A stretch of DNA of 64,000 nt from Paracoccus sp. (in: a-proteobacteria). Lineage in GTDB: Bacteria > Pseudomonadota > Alphaproteobacteria > Rhodobacterales > Rhodobacteraceae. Positions 25,899 through 35,597 of the stretch are shown one piece after another. The number at the start of each line of letters is the position of its first letter. The first letter of the stretch is position 1. Location: positions 33,166-97,165 of the forward strand of contig NZ_JAUNTN010000015.1 of the NCBI RefSeq assembly GCF_030538695.1, read 5' to 3'. Both the position numbers and the translations under genes were made by a program. The notes under the pieces are model-generated. The model worked only from the letters and a program-made list of their open reading frames with translations. It was not told the origin of the DNA and searched no databases.

Positions 25899-27736
25899 TC
25901 GTCATCCTCGGTGCCAAGGAATCCGCCCGACTGGCGGTTCCAGTAGCGCGCATACAGCCCGCCTTTCGCCAACAGGTCAGCATGGTTGCCCTGTTCCGCG
26001 ATGCGGCCATCTTCCAGCACGATGATGCGGTCAAGTTCTGCGATGGTGGACAGGCGATGCGCAATCGCCAGCACGGTTTTCCCAGCCATGACACGGGTCA
26101 GCGCGTCCCCGATCGCGGCCTCGACCTCGCTGTCCAGCGCGCTGGTGGCCTCATCCAGCACCAGAATAGGGGCGTCTTTCAGGAAGGCACGTGCCAGGGC
26201 AATGCGCTGGCGCTGACCTCCCGACAGCTTGACGCCGCGTTCGCCAAGATGCGCGTCATAGCCGGTCCGGCCCTGATGGTCGCGCAGGTTCAGGATGAAC
26301 TCATGTGCCTCGGCGGCTTTGGCGGCGGCGATGATCTGATCCTCGGTCGCGTCGGGCGTGCCATAGCGGATATTGTCGCGGGCCGAGCGGTTGAACATCG
26401 CGGTTTCCTGCGTGACCATGCCGATCTGACGGCGCAGGGATTCCTGCGTGACGCCGCGAATATCGTGCCCGTCGATGCGGATTGCGCCCTTTTCCACGTC
26501 GTAAAGCCGCAGCAGCAGTGCTACCAGTGTCGATTTTCCGGCACCCGAGGCCCCTACGATCCCGACTTTCTCGCCCGGTGCGATATGCAGATCAATGCCT
26601 TGCAACCCGCTCGCGCCCCGGCCATAGGCAAAGCCGGCATCGTCGAAATCCACCCGCCCGGCGACCGGGGGCAGGGCCACCGCGTCGGGGGCATCGGTCA
26701 GGTCATGCGGCGGCGCAAGGGTTTGCATCCCGTCCTCAATCTCACCCACGCTGCCCCAAAGGCCCATCAGCGCCATCGAAACCCAGCCGGTCATCTGCGC
26801 CAGCCGCATCGAAATTGCCCCACTGGCGGCAATATCGCCCACCGTGGCGCGTCCATCCTGCCACAGCATGATGCTGCCGCCGACCAGAATCACCGGCAAA
26901 AGCCCGGCAATGAACATCAGCGTCAGGCGGAAATGGGTCGAGGTAATCCCGAACTCCAGCGCGGCGTTGCGGAAGCCGGACATGGCGTTCAGTGCCGAGC
27001 GATCCTCATGCGCGGCATGGGCAAACAGCTTGACGGTCTTGATATTGGTAATCGTGTCAACGACATGCCCCGTCACCATCGCCCGTGCCGAGGCCCGTTC
27101 CCTGGAGCGCGAGCGGATACGCGGCAGGAAAAAGCGGATCAGCGCCAGATAGGCAAACATCCAGACGATCAGCGCCACCGCGCCCCATCCGTCCACCATC
27201 AGCAAAAACGCTGCTGATCCCAGGATCGAGGCCAGTGCAAATGCGACCACGTTCACCATTTCAGAAGCCACATCGGTCACGGCCCGCGCAGTCTGCATCT
27301 GCTTTTGGGCGATGCGGCCTGCGAAGTCGTTGTCGAAAAACGTCACCGAATGGCCCATCGTCCAGCGGTGCAGCCGCGACAGCACCAGCGGCAGGACATT
27401 TGGCCCGATAATGACGTTGGAACTGGCCGTGGACAGGGCAAAAATCGCTGGCCGGACGACGACAAAAAACAGCACGAATCCTGCGATCAGCCAGCCTGCA
27501 TCGCCAAGCAACGTTGCAGGGGCGGAATTGGTGACGGCATCCACCACCCATCCCAGCAAAACCGCCGAGATCACATCTGCAACCCCGGCCAGCGCCGAGG
27601 TCGCGCCGGCCACCGCCAGCCCGCCCCAGGCGCCACGCAGGCACCAGGCGATAAAGGCCAGCAAGCTGCGCGGCGGGTCGCCTTCGGCCGGGGCAAAGGC
27701 GTCAATCATGCGGCCAAAGCGGTGATGGATGCTCAT
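25895..27736 (-). CDS. ABC exporter, fused permease and ATPase (MsbA/MDR type)
   Basis: The 613-residue half-transporter has six hydrophobic helices in about residues 25-320. A nucleotide-binding domain follows, with Walker A VGIVGASGAGKSTLV, Q-loop GMVTQETAMF, signature VKLSGGQRQRIALARAF and Walker B ILVLDEATSALDSE. It probably works as a homodimer exporting lipids or drugs. The C-terminus is acidic (GTEDDE). It overlaps genes on both sides by 4 bp. Confidence 0.95.
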   Translation of the reverse strand: MSIHHRFGRMIDAFAPAEGDPPRSLLAFIAWCLRGAWGGLAVAGATSALAGVADVISAVLLGWVVDAVTNSAPATLLGDAGWLIAGFVLFFVVVRPAIFALSTASSNVIIGPNVLPLVLSRLHRWTMGHSVTFFDNDFAGRIAQKQMQTARAVTDVASEMVNVVAFALASILGSAAFLLMVDGWGAVALIVWMFAYLALIRFFLPRIRSRSRERASARAMVTGHVVDTITNIKTVKLFAHAAHEDRSALNAMSGFRNAALEFGITSTHFRLTLMFIAGLLPVILVGGSIMLWQDGRATVGDIAASGAISMRLAQMTGWVSMALMGLWGSVGEIEDGMQTLAPPHDLTDAPDAVALPPVAGRVDFDDAGFAYGRGASGLQGIDLHIAPGEKVGIVGASGAGKSTLVALLLRLYDVEKGAIRIDGHDIRGVTQESLRRQIGMVTQETAMFNRSARDNIRYGTPDATEDQIIAAAKAAEAHEFILNLRDHQGRTGYDAHLGERGVKLSGGQRQRIALARAFLKDAPILVLDEATSALDSEVEAAIGDALTRVMAGKTVLAIAHRLSTIAELDRIIVLEDGRIAEQGNHADLLAKGGLYARYWNRQSGGFLGTEDDE

Positions 27737-28860
27737 GTCTGCCCTTTTGCGATTTGGATAAGTGCCTGTTTCGATATGTTAAACCCCGAAGCGATCCATT
27801 CGGTTTCAGCAGCGCGCAGCCCGGTGCCGATCGCGGGGCCGGACAGGTCGGGCAGCTCGGCGGCACTGATCGGCAGCCGCGCGGCTGCGGCGCGGGTCAG
27901 CCGCTCCTGCCAGCCCGGTTCGCGCAGACCGGCAAGCGCGGCGGCATCCACAGCGGTGTCAGGGGGCAGGTGATAGCCGATCCGGTCCAGCGACCAGCCC
28001 TGTTCTGCCGCCCGCAAAATCTGATCGTGGTGCCGCGATTCTGCTTTGGACAGACGCAGGGCGTCGGTCACGGAAAACGGTGCCAGTGCGGCCAGTCGCG
28101 CCTGCCAGCCTGCTGCGCCAAGCTGCGTCACCGGGGCAGGGTCGGCACCGGGCAGAATGTCTTGCAGGACTCCGGTTTCCTGCATCAGATTCAGGGTTTC
28201 CACAGGGTCCGGCGCGGCCAGCAGGCGACGGATTTCCTGTCCGATCCGTTCGCGCGACAGTTGTGCCAGCCCGGCGCGCCCCTTGGCGCAGGCGGTCAGC
28301 GCGGCGGCATCGGCCTGACCGGGGCGGCCATACCATGCGAAAAAGCGGAAAAACCGCAGGATACGCAGGTAATCTTCGGCAATACGCCGCGCGGGGTCGC
28401 CCACAAAGCGCACCCGCTGCGCCAACAGGTCCGGCAGTCCGTTCAGCGGGTCCACCAGCAGGCCGTCGGGCGTCAGGTAGAGCGCGTTCATGGTCAGGTC
28501 GCGCCGTGCCGCGTCTTGGGCCAGATCATCGGTAAAGGTGACGGTGGCGTGGCGGCCAAAGGTTTCGGTGTCCTGCCTCAGCGCCGTGATTTCATAGGGT
28601 TCATCACCAAAAATAACAGTTACCGTGCCATGCGCCAGCCCGGTTGGGATACAATGCATCCCGGTGGTTTCCGCCGCCGCGATAACCTGATCGGGGGCCG
28701 CGTCGCTGCACAGGTCGATGTCCCCGACGGGGCGGTTCAGCAGCACATCGCGCACGCAACCGCCGACGGCCCATAACCGCCAGCCCTGCGCCGCAAACAG
28801 TGCGGCCAAGGCGCGAAAGCCGGGGCGTGTCAGGAAATCAGCGTTGATCCGGTCGGTCAT
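27733..28860 (-). CDS. cca: CCA tRNA nucleotidyltransferase / poly(A) polymerase family protein
   Basis: The 375-residue protein carries the class II nucleotidyltransferase core WAVGGCVRDVLLNRPVGDID (Asp pair in DIDL), then RRDLTMNALYLTPDG and DPARRIAEDYLRILRFFRF. It adds or repairs CCA at tRNA 3' ends. ATG 28860 is chosen because it overlaps the NUDIX gene stop; the longer open frame lies inside that gene. Poly(A) polymerase activity cannot be excluded. Confidence 0.92.
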   Translation of the reverse strand: MTDRINADFLTRPGFRALAALFAAQGWRLWAVGGCVRDVLLNRPVGDIDLCSDAAPDQVIAAAETTGMHCIPTGLAHGTVTVIFGDEPYEITALRQDTETFGRHATVTFTDDLAQDAARRDLTMNALYLTPDGLLVDPLNGLPDLLAQRVRFVGDPARRIAEDYLRILRFFRFFAWYGRPGQADAAALTACAKGRAGLAQLSRERIGQEIRRLLAAPDPVETLNLMQETGVLQDILPGADPAPVTQLGAAGWQARLAALAPFSVTDALRLSKAESRHHDQILRAAEQGWSLDRIGYHLPPDTAVDAAALAGLREPGWQERLTRAAAARLPISAAELPDLSGPAIGTGLRAAETEWIASGFNISKQALIQIAKGQT

Positions 28861-29441
28861 CGGTTTAGCCTTTCCGCCAGCCCGTAAAGCACCCGTGCCG
28901 TCGCGCCCCACAGATAATAAGGCCCGAAAGGCGCGGCGCGATAGGCCCGCCATTGTCCGCCCCACATCCGCCGCTCGATCCGATAGCGCGCGGGATCCGC
29001 GATATGAGCAAAGGGCAGAGTGAAGATTTCGTCCACCTCGCCCTGCTCGGGCATGGGCGTGAATGGGGCTGTCACCAGCGCCAGAACAGGCACCATGCGA
29101 AAGCTGGTCACGGTGCGATGCGCGGGCAGGGTGCCAAGGATTTCAACGCCATCACGGGGCAGGCCGATTTCCTCATGCGCCTCGCGCAGCGCCGCGCCAA
29201 TCACGCCGCCGTCGCTGGGTTCGACCTTGCCACCGGGCAGCGCGATCTGGCCCGGATGGTGGCGAAGCGCGCTGGATCGTTTGGTCAGGATCAGCTGCCC
29301 GTCCGGGTAAAATGCCGCCAGCACCCCCGCGTCGCGCAGGGGTGTGCCGGGCGGTGTTACGCCGGGGTTCAGGTCGAAATCCGAACTGTCCCCGGACGGC
29401 TGGTTCAGCGCAGCCAGCAGCTTGTCGCGCAGCCCGTTCAA
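28857..29441 (-). CDS. NUDIX hydrolase, probable CoA pyrophosphatase
   Basis: The 194-residue protein has QIALPGGKVEPSD and the Nudix box completed by REAHEEIGLP. The LTKRSSALRHHPGQIALPGG entry is the UPF0035 motif that distinguishes NudL-type CoA diphosphatases. It is coupled by 4-bp overlaps to hslO upstream and cca downstream. Confidence 0.88.
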   Translation of the reverse strand: MNGLRDKLLAALNQPSGDSSDFDLNPGVTPPGTPLRDAGVLAAFYPDGQLILTKRSSALRHHPGQIALPGGKVEPSDGGVIGAALREAHEEIGLPRDGVEILGTLPAHRTVTSFRMVPVLALVTAPFTPMPEQGEVDEIFTLPFAHIADPARYRIERRMWGGQWRAYRAAPFGPYYLWGATARVLYGLAERLNR

Positions 29442-30454
29442 CCGGCCTCTTGCGGCAGAGGGTTGCCGTCCGCGTCCACGGTTGCCTCAAATCCCAGGCT
29501 TGCCGGGTCCATCTCGTAATGGGCGCCGCAGAACTGGCAATCGGCGGTGACTTTGCCCTCGGGCGTGGTCATATGCGCGATGTCCTTGGCCGAATAGATC
29601 GACATGGTGCCGCGCACCCGATCTTCCGAGCAGGAACAGCCAAAGCGCACCGGCTGAGGGTCGAAGACGCGGGGCGATTCCTCGTGGAACAGCCGTGTCA
29701 GTAACGAGGTCTGCGAGACCGAAGGGCCGATCAGCTCAATCTCCTCGACCGTGTCCAGCAGGTGATTGGCGCGGTTCCAATCCTCGGATTCCGCACCTTG
29801 CAGGATGTCTGCGGCCTCGATCAGCCCGTCCGTGCCGCTGCCGCCTTCGGCCGGGGCCATCGGTTGCGCGGGCAGGGTTTGCAGCATGACGCCGCCCGCC
29901 CGCCAGCCTGCCGCGCCGCCTGCCATCTGCGAATGGCCATAAGACAGGGCGAACCGGGTCGGAAGCTGTTCCGATTGCGCGAAATATGCCTGCGCACAGG
30001 CCGCCAGCGCACCACCCGCCAGCGGGGTGATGCCCTGATAGGGCAGGTTGCCTTCGCCCTGGTCGATCAGGATGGCGAAATAACCCTCTCCAATCTGGTC
30101 GAAGCCGGGCTGGTTCAGATCCAGCCGGTCGGCGTCAAAGCTGGACCATGCCCGGATGCGGGCCGGTTCGGTTTCCGAGGCCGGGGCATAATAATCAGCG
30201 GCAATGGTTCGGATCGCGCCCTTGCCGCGCACTTGCAGGCTGAGCTTCCAGCGCAGCTTGACGGTCGGGCCGATCAGCGCCGCCAGCAGCGCCAGTTCTG
30301 CAACCATCGCGGCGACAGGGGCCGGGTAGTCATGGCGGCTGAGGATGTGATCCAGAACGCCGTCAAGCCGCGCAACGCGACCCCGGATGCTGGAACGGTC
30401 AAGCTGGAACGGCAGAACGGTGTCGTCCCAAGTGATCTGGCTGGAGGTGGGCAT
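29438..30454 (-). CDS. hslO: Redox-regulated chaperone Hsp33
   Basis: The 338-residue protein has an N-terminal chaperone domain (about 10-260) and a C-terminal zinc switch with CSCSEDRV and CQFCGAHYEMDP. Oxidation of the four Cys residues releases zinc and activates holdase function in the cytoplasm. ATG 30454 follows GAAAGGACACCC on the minus strand; the longer frame upstream is unsupported. It is the first gene of the five-gene run ending at 24672. Confidence 0.95.
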   Translation of the reverse strand: MPTSSQITWDDTVLPFQLDRSSIRGRVARLDGVLDHILSRHDYPAPVAAMVAELALLAALIGPTVKLRWKLSLQVRGKGAIRTIAADYYAPASETEPARIRAWSSFDADRLDLNQPGFDQIGEGYFAILIDQGEGNLPYQGITPLAGGALAACAQAYFAQSEQLPTRFALSYGHSQMAGGAAGWRAGGVMLQTLPAQPMAPAEGGSGTDGLIEAADILQGAESEDWNRANHLLDTVEEIELIGPSVSQTSLLTRLFHEESPRVFDPQPVRFGCSCSEDRVRGTMSIYSAKDIAHMTTPEGKVTADCQFCGAHYEMDPASLGFEATVDADGNPLPQEAG

Positions 30455-30503
30455 GGGTGTCCTTTCGGGATGTCTGCGGCCGGAAACGGCCGCGTTTGCC
30501 GCC

Positions 30504-31799
30504 CTATATAGGTATTTTCCCGCCCGGCCCAAGGGGCCAGCCCGAACCACCATATTCCAGCAGCGCAGCAGAGATATCATCATCACGTCTGCCTTGGGCA
30601 AAATTGGATACCGACCAGGACAACGATTCCAGAAGCCCGTCACCATGCAGGCTGGCATTGGTGCGCAGAATATCCATGAGCCCTTGTTCCCCGAGCAGCG
30701 TTCCATGCGGCGACGTGGCTTCGGTGATCCCGTCCGAGGCGATGAACATGCGATCACCGGGGGCCAGACGGAACGGCACCTCATCATAGCTGGCGCCTTC
30801 GAATACGCCGACCGGCAAACCGCCATGGCCGACCACCTCGACCGAGCCATTCTGACGCTGGATCAGCGGATGCGGATGCCCGGCCTGCACCAAGCGGCCT
30901 TCACCCGTCAGGAAGTTCACCTCGGCGTAAAGCATGGTCAGGTAAGTGTCCGTCCGCATGTCCTTGATAAGCAAGCGGTTCAGATAGCTGACCAGTTCAG
31001 CGGGGGGCAGCGCATCATAAAGCCCCATGGGCGTCATACGCAGGGCGATGTTCTGTTCGCCCGCGCCGCTGAGATAAGCTGCCAGCCGCGCCGTCAACAG
31101 TGCCGCAGCAACGCCATGTCCCGAGACGTCGGTGGCGAAAATCCCGACGCGGCGGCTGTCGATGGGGAAGAACCCGACCAGATCGCCGCCAATCTGCCCC
31201 GCAGGCCGCAGCAGCAACGAGATCGACAATTGCCCCATCAGGCCCTTGCGCTGGCGCATCAGTCCTTCTTGCAGGGCGCGTGCGTCCTTGAGGTCGCGGT
31301 CGATCAGCTCTTGTGAGCGGCGCAGATCCTCCAGCGTTTCTTTCAGCCGGGCGTTACTGGCGCGCAGGCGCTCCTCCATGGACAGGATACGTTCGCCAGC
31401 GGCCAGCCGGGCGACCAGTTCGGCGGTTGCAACCGGCTTGGCCAGAAAATCATCCGCCCCGCTTTGCAGCCCATGCACGATGTCCTGCGTGCCGCTGCGT
31501 GAGGTCAGCAGGATCACATAACCGTATTTCTTGCGCTTGCGCCCGCGAAAGGCGCGGCAGAAATCCGGCCCGCTCATCCCCGGCATCACCCAGTCCGACA
31601 GGATGAAGTCCGGTTCCTGCGTGGCGCACAACCGCAAAGCCTCCTCTCCGCTGCTGGCCTCTGTGACCTGATAACCCGCGCGGGCCAGTTGCAGCGTTAC
31701 CACGCGGCGCTGTGCTGGGCTGTCGTCAACGACCAGAACCAGCCGCGGCTGTTGCGGCGCGGGGGCTGAGGCTTCAAGGGGGCGATTCGTCAATGTCAT
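30504..31799 (-). CDS. Response regulator with PP2C/SpoIIE phosphatase output, RbaY-like
   Basis: The 431-residue protein has a receiver (about 20-140: LVLVVDDSPAQRRVV, phosphoacceptor region FILSDWVMPGMSG, Lys in DDFLAKPV). A coiled coil (about 145-185) and an RsbU-type PP2C domain with ISLLLRPAGQIGGDLVGFFP and GIFATDVSGHGVAAALLTAR follow. This layout matches RbaY, which in Rhodobacter capsulatus dephosphorylates an anti-anti-sigma factor and affects gene transfer agent production. The match is by architecture only. Confidence 0.9.
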   Translation of the reverse strand: MTLTNRPLEASAPAPQQPRLVLVVDDSPAQRRVVTLQLARAGYQVTEASSGEEALRLCATQEPDFILSDWVMPGMSGPDFCRAFRGRKRKKYGYVILLTSRSGTQDIVHGLQSGADDFLAKPVATAELVARLAAGERILSMEERLRASNARLKETLEDLRRSQELIDRDLKDARALQEGLMRQRKGLMGQLSISLLLRPAGQIGGDLVGFFPIDSRRVGIFATDVSGHGVAAALLTARLAAYLSGAGEQNIALRMTPMGLYDALPPAELVSYLNRLLIKDMRTDTYLTMLYAEVNFLTGEGRLVQAGHPHPLIQRQNGSVEVVGHGGLPVGVFEGASYDEVPFRLAPGDRMFIASDGITEATSPHGTLLGEQGLMDILRTNASLHGDGLLESLSWSVSNFAQGRRDDDISAALLEYGGSGWPLGPGGKIPI

Positions 31800-31907
31800 G
31801 CCGCCTGCATAACAGGCAAAGCTGAACAGGCCGTTAATGGCCGCCGTTAATCTTTGGGAAAGCCCTGTCTGCTAAACCGGGATGCGAAGCGATTCGGGGT
31901 GGTTGCA

Positions 31908-32258
31908 ATGATTGATTGGGCGCGTTTGCGGGAACTTTATGGCGACCTTGGCGGGGATGATTTCTTTATGGTGCTGGAGCTGTTTCTGGATGAGGTCGAA
32001 AGCGGCCTTTACCGCCTGTCCCTGGATGATCCGGCGGCGTTGGGGCGACAGTTTCATGGGCTGAAAGGCAGCGGGCTGAACCTTGGTTTTCGGGATTTCG
32101 CCGCCTTGTGTGAGGCGGGCGAGCGGCTGGCAACTGCTGGCACCGCAGATCAGGCAACGGTTTCCGCGGTGATCGACCTTTATGCCGCCAGCAAACAGCA
32201 GATGCAGGCGGCCATGGGGCAAGAGCTTGGGCTTGCGCCTCTGGTTGCGGTCAAATGA
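31908..32258 (+). CDS. Stand-alone HPt-domain phosphotransfer protein
   Basis: The 116-residue protein starts MIDWARLRELYGDLGGDDFF and is one helical HPt domain. The phospho-His is in LGRQFHGLKGSGLNLGFRDF, and LCEAGERLATAG follows. HPt proteins shuttle phosphate between hybrid kinases and response regulators. It is divergent from the receiver-PP2C gene (108 bp apart), so it may deliver phosphate to that receiver. It overlaps the end of ilvA by 8 bp. Confidence 0.87.
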   Translation: MIDWARLRELYGDLGGDDFFMVLELFLDEVESGLYRLSLDDPAALGRQFHGLKGSGLNLGFRDFAALCEAGERLATAGTADQATVSAVIDLYAASKQQMQAAMGQELGLAPLVAVK

Positions 32259-33486
32259 GGAACTCTGCCAGAATCGCGTCCTGGGTGATGTCACGATATG
32301 CGAAACCGGCGGCTTCCAGCTGGTTCATCAGCCTGTGCAGGTTCATCGGGTCGCTGGTTTCAATTCCGATCAGCACCGAGCCGAAATTGCGGGCTGATTT
32401 CTTCAGATATTCAAACCGGGCGATGTCATCATCCGGGCCAAGCATGGCCAGAAACTCGCGCAATGCACCGGGACGCTGGGGCATCCGCAGGATAAAATAT
32501 TTCTTCAGCCCGGCAAAGCGTTGGCTGCGCTCTTTGACCTCGGGCAGCCGTTCAAAATCGAAATTGCCGCCCGAACACAGACAAACGACGCGGCGCCCCT
32601 CCAGATCGGGGATGTCGCGCAGGGCGTCGATGGCCAGCGCACCGGCGGGTTCCAGCACGATGCCTTCGGTGTTCAGCATCTCGATCATGGTGATGCAGAT
32701 GCGGTCCTCAGGGGCCAGAAACACCTGTCCGGGCTTGAAACCCGCAAGTTGCGCAAAGGGCAGATCACCGATGCGGGCCACGGCGGCACCGTCCACGAAA
32801 CTGTCTACGCGGGGCAGGGTGACTGGCCCGCCTTGCCGCAGCGCGGCCATCAGGCTGGCGCCGCCCTCTGGCTCAGCAAAGGCGAAACGGGTCGCAGGGG
32901 CGTTTTCCGCGAACCATGCCGTCACCCCGGCCGCCAGACCGCCGCCGCCCACCGGCAGCACGATCAGGTCGGGTGCGCCGCCCATCTGTTCCATGATTTC
33001 CTGTGCAATGGTGGCCTGACCTTCGATTACGTCCAGCGAATCGAAGGGCGGCAGGAATACCGCGCCTTCGGCCCGTGCGAACTCTTGCGCGGCTGTAAGG
33101 GTCTGGTCGAAATAGTCGCCGACCAGCCGGATCGTGACCGCATCGCCCCCAAAGGCCCGCGTCTTGTCGATCTTTTGCCCCGGCGTCGTCACCGGCATAA
33201 AGATCGTGCCGCGCGCGCCGAAATGCTGGCAGGCATAGGCCACGCCTTGCGCATGGTTCCCGGCGCTGGCGCAGACGACATGCTGCTGCCCGCCCTCCAG
33301 CTTGCGCATGGCGTTGAACGCCCCCCGCAGCTTATAGCTGCGCACCGGGGTCAGATCCTCGCGTTTCAGCCAGATGTCGGCACCATAACGTGTGGACAGG
33401 AAATCATTGCGTTGCAGCGGCGTAGGCTGAAACAGCTCGCGCAGGGCGCGTTCGGCGTCACGGACAGAGGCGGTGAAGTTTTTCAT
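32251..33486 (-). CDS. ilvA: Threonine ammonia-lyase, biosynthetic type
   Basis: The 411-residue PLP enzyme makes 2-oxobutanoate, the first step to isoleucine. The PLP Lys is in RSYKLRGAFNAM, the phosphate-binding loop is LPVGGGGLAAG, and CASAGNHAQGVAYAC is typical. The C-terminal 80 residues form an ACT-like regulatory domain (YFILRMPQRPGALREFLAML), so isoleucine feedback is likely. Length is that of the shorter, single-ACT group. Confidence 0.95.
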   Translation of the reverse strand: MKNFTASVRDAERALRELFQPTPLQRNDFLSTRYGADIWLKREDLTPVRSYKLRGAFNAMRKLEGGQQHVVCASAGNHAQGVAYACQHFGARGTIFMPVTTPGQKIDKTRAFGGDAVTIRLVGDYFDQTLTAAQEFARAEGAVFLPPFDSLDVIEGQATIAQEIMEQMGGAPDLIVLPVGGGGLAAGVTAWFAENAPATRFAFAEPEGGASLMAALRQGGPVTLPRVDSFVDGAAVARIGDLPFAQLAGFKPGQVFLAPEDRICITMIEMLNTEGIVLEPAGALAIDALRDIPDLEGRRVVCLCSGGNFDFERLPEVKERSQRFAGLKKYFILRMPQRPGALREFLAMLGPDDDIARFEYLKKSARNFGSVLIGIETSDPMNLHRLMNQLEAAGFAYRDITQDAILAEFLI

Positions 33487-33537
33487 GCCCCAGCCATGCC
33501 GGGAAATGCGCAGGCAAGCAAGGGGCCGTTGATGGAA

Positions 33538-34269
33538 TCATACCCGCAGTAGGTTTGCGCGGTGATAAACGCTGTTCATGGCCGACAGGATCAACCGTTC
33601 GAACCGCAGCATCATCAGGCAGGACAGCAGGGCCGCCATGAAAGGGGCAGGGGTGCTGATATAATAGCCTTGGTCATCGGTCAGCATCATACTGATAGGT
33701 GCGCCTGCCCCAATCAGCAGGGCGATTGCAAGCTGAATGACAAGGCTCAGCCGCTGGAACGGGCGCGAGAAGGGAGCAGTTGCCCGCCACGCTTCGGTTA
33801 GCCATATTGCGGCCCAGCGTCCGACTGACCTGTATGGGCGACAGGCGCAGGAACAGCTATGTGGCGATCAAGGCCGCAGCAGGTTGACGCTCAGAAAAAA
33901 GCCCAAGGCTGGCAGCCCCCGTCAGCATTGGTCCACCGTCAGCATTGGCAGGAGCCGCGACAGGGTAAAACAGGACAATATCGGCCGCCAATGCCAGCGC
34001 GCCAGTCAGCGCCCCGGTGCCTCATCCATCAGCGCCAGCCGACCGCCATACACGCGGTCCCAGGGTAAACTGCGACCTCGACGATCACCGCCGCCAGCCA
34101 GACGACGGTGCCATGCCCGCCGGACAAGGCCATCGCATCAATAGAAGTCCCGCTCGCTGCGGCGTGACGGGTATTGTGCCAGCCAGATCAGCCCGGCAAC
34201 CGGCAGAATCTGTCAGCGATAGAGGCAAATCTGGCGCAGGGTTTCGCGGATCAGGGGCGGATTGGTCAA
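33538..34269 (-). pseudogene. Decayed multi-pass membrane protein gene
   Basis: Reading the minus strand with frame changes gives protein-like pieces in one order: LTNPPLIRETLRQICLYR from a TTG at 34269, then LPVAGLIWLAQYPSRRSERD, ALSGGHGTVVWLAAVIVEVA, ALTGALALAADIVLFYPVAA, LFLRLSPIQVSRTLGRNMA and a C-terminus with LVIQLAIALLIGAGAPIS, LTDDQGYYISTPAP and AMNSVYHRANLLRV ending at 33538. At least four frameshifts or stops break it. The original was an alpha-helical membrane protein; I cannot name the family. Confidence 0.6.
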
Positions 34270-34316
34270 GATTGCAGCCTTGGCTCGGGTTTTGCCTATT
34301 ATCCGCCGGGAAACCC

Positions 34317-34345
34317 TTGTGACAACCGCGTTTCCGTCCTATCCC
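34317..34345 (+). promoter_or_regulatory. Promoter candidate for argG
   Basis: TTGTGA (34317-34322) and TATCCC (34340-34345) are 17 bp apart. The argG ATG at 34371 follows AAAGGGGG. Confidence 0.45.
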
Positions 34346-34370
34346 TGCGCAAAATCCAAAGGGGGTCCGC

Positions 34371-35597
34371 ATGTCCGACGCGCCAAAGAAAGTTGTCCTC
34401 GCCTATTCCGGGGGGCTTGATACGTCGATCATCCTGAAATGGCTGCAAACCGAATATGGCTGCGAGGTCATTACCTTCACCGCCGATCTGGGGCAGGGTG
34501 AGGAGTTGGAACCGGCACGTCACAAGGCGGAGCTGCTGGGGATACGTCCCGAAAACATCCATATCGACGATCTGCGCGAGGAATTTGTGCGCGATTTCGT
34601 CTTTCCGATGTTCCGCGCCAATGCGGTTTATGAGGGGCTGTATCTGCTGGGCACCTCGATTGCGCGGCCCTTGATTTCCAAGCGTCTGGTGGAGATCGCG
34701 CATGAACATGGCGCCGATGCCGTGGCCCATGGCGCGACCGGCAAGGGCAACGATCAGGTGCGGTTCGAACTGTCCTGCTATGCGCTGGACCCGGCGATCC
34801 GCGTCATTGCGCCCTGGCGCGAATGGGATCTGACCTCGCGCACCAAGCTGATCGAGTTTGCCGAACAGAACCAGATCCCCATCGCCAAGGACAAGCGCGG
34901 CGAGGCCCCGTTCAGCGTCGATGCGAACCTGCTGCATACCTCGTCCGAGGGCAAGGCGCTGGAAAACCCCGCCGAACAGGCCCCCGATTACGTCTATCAG
35001 CGAACCGTCAACCCCGAGGACGCGCCCAACACGCCCGAATATATCGAGGTGACGTTCGAGCGCGGCGATGCGGTGGCGATCAATGGCGAGGCGCTGTCGC
35101 CCGCGACCATCCTGACGCGGCTGAACGAATATGGCGGGCGTCACGGCATCGGGCGGCTGGATTTCGTCGAGAACCGCTTTGTCGGTATGAAGTCGCGCGG
35201 GATTTACGAGACCCCCGGCGGCACGATCCTGCTGGAAGCACATCGCGGGATCGAACAGATCACGCTGGACAGCGGCGCGGGCCACCTGAAAGACAGCATC
35301 ATGCCGCGTTACGCCGAACTGATCTATAACGGCTTCTGGTTCAGCCCCGAACGCGAGATGCTGCAAGCCCTGATCGACAAATCGCAGGAGCATGTGACCG
35401 GCACCGTGCGGCTGAAACTCTATAAAGGCAGCGTGAATTGCGTAGGCCGCTGGTCGGATCATTCGCTTTACAGCGAAGCCCATGTGACCTTCGAGGACGA
35501 CGCCGGCGCCTATGACCAGAAAGACGCGGCAGGCTTTATCCGCCTGAACGCCCTGCGCCTGAAACTGGTGGCGAACCGCAACGCGCGGGTGAAGTGA
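34371..35597 (+). CDS. argG: Argininosuccinate synthase
   Basis: The 408-residue enzyme joins citrulline and aspartate with ATP in arginine synthesis. The ATP-binding PP-loop is [19 protein letters not shown], and [15 protein letters not shown]-type sequence ([16 protein letters not shown]) is the second signature. Length is normal. The stop overlaps the ATG of the next gene (TGATG), so the transglycosylase-like gene is coupled to it. Confidence 0.97.
   Translation: MSDAPKKVVLAYSGGLDTSIILKWLQTEYGCEVITFTADLGQGEELEPARHKAELLGIRPENIHIDDLREEFVRDFVFPMFRANAVYEGLYLLGTSIARPLISKRLVEIAHEHGADAVAHGATGKGNDQVRFELSCYALDPAIRVIAPWREWDLTSRTKLIEFAEQNQIPIAKDKRGEAPFSVDANLLHTSSEGKALENPAEQAPDYVYQRTVNPEDAPNTPEYIEVTFERGDAVAINGEALSPATILTRLNEYGGRHGIGRLDFVENRFVGMKSRGIYETPGGTILLEAHRGIEQITLDSGAGHLKDSIMPRYAELIYNGFWFSPEREMLQALIDKSQEHVTGTVRLKLYKGSVNCVGRWSDHSLYSEAHVTFEDDAGAYDQKDAAGFIRLNALRLKLVANRNARVK

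Noticed and set aside
33562-34144. Plus-strand ORFs in the ilvA-argG gap
   Set aside because: They lack start signals, and the minus-strand fragments are far more protein-like, so these frames are shadows of the decayed gene.
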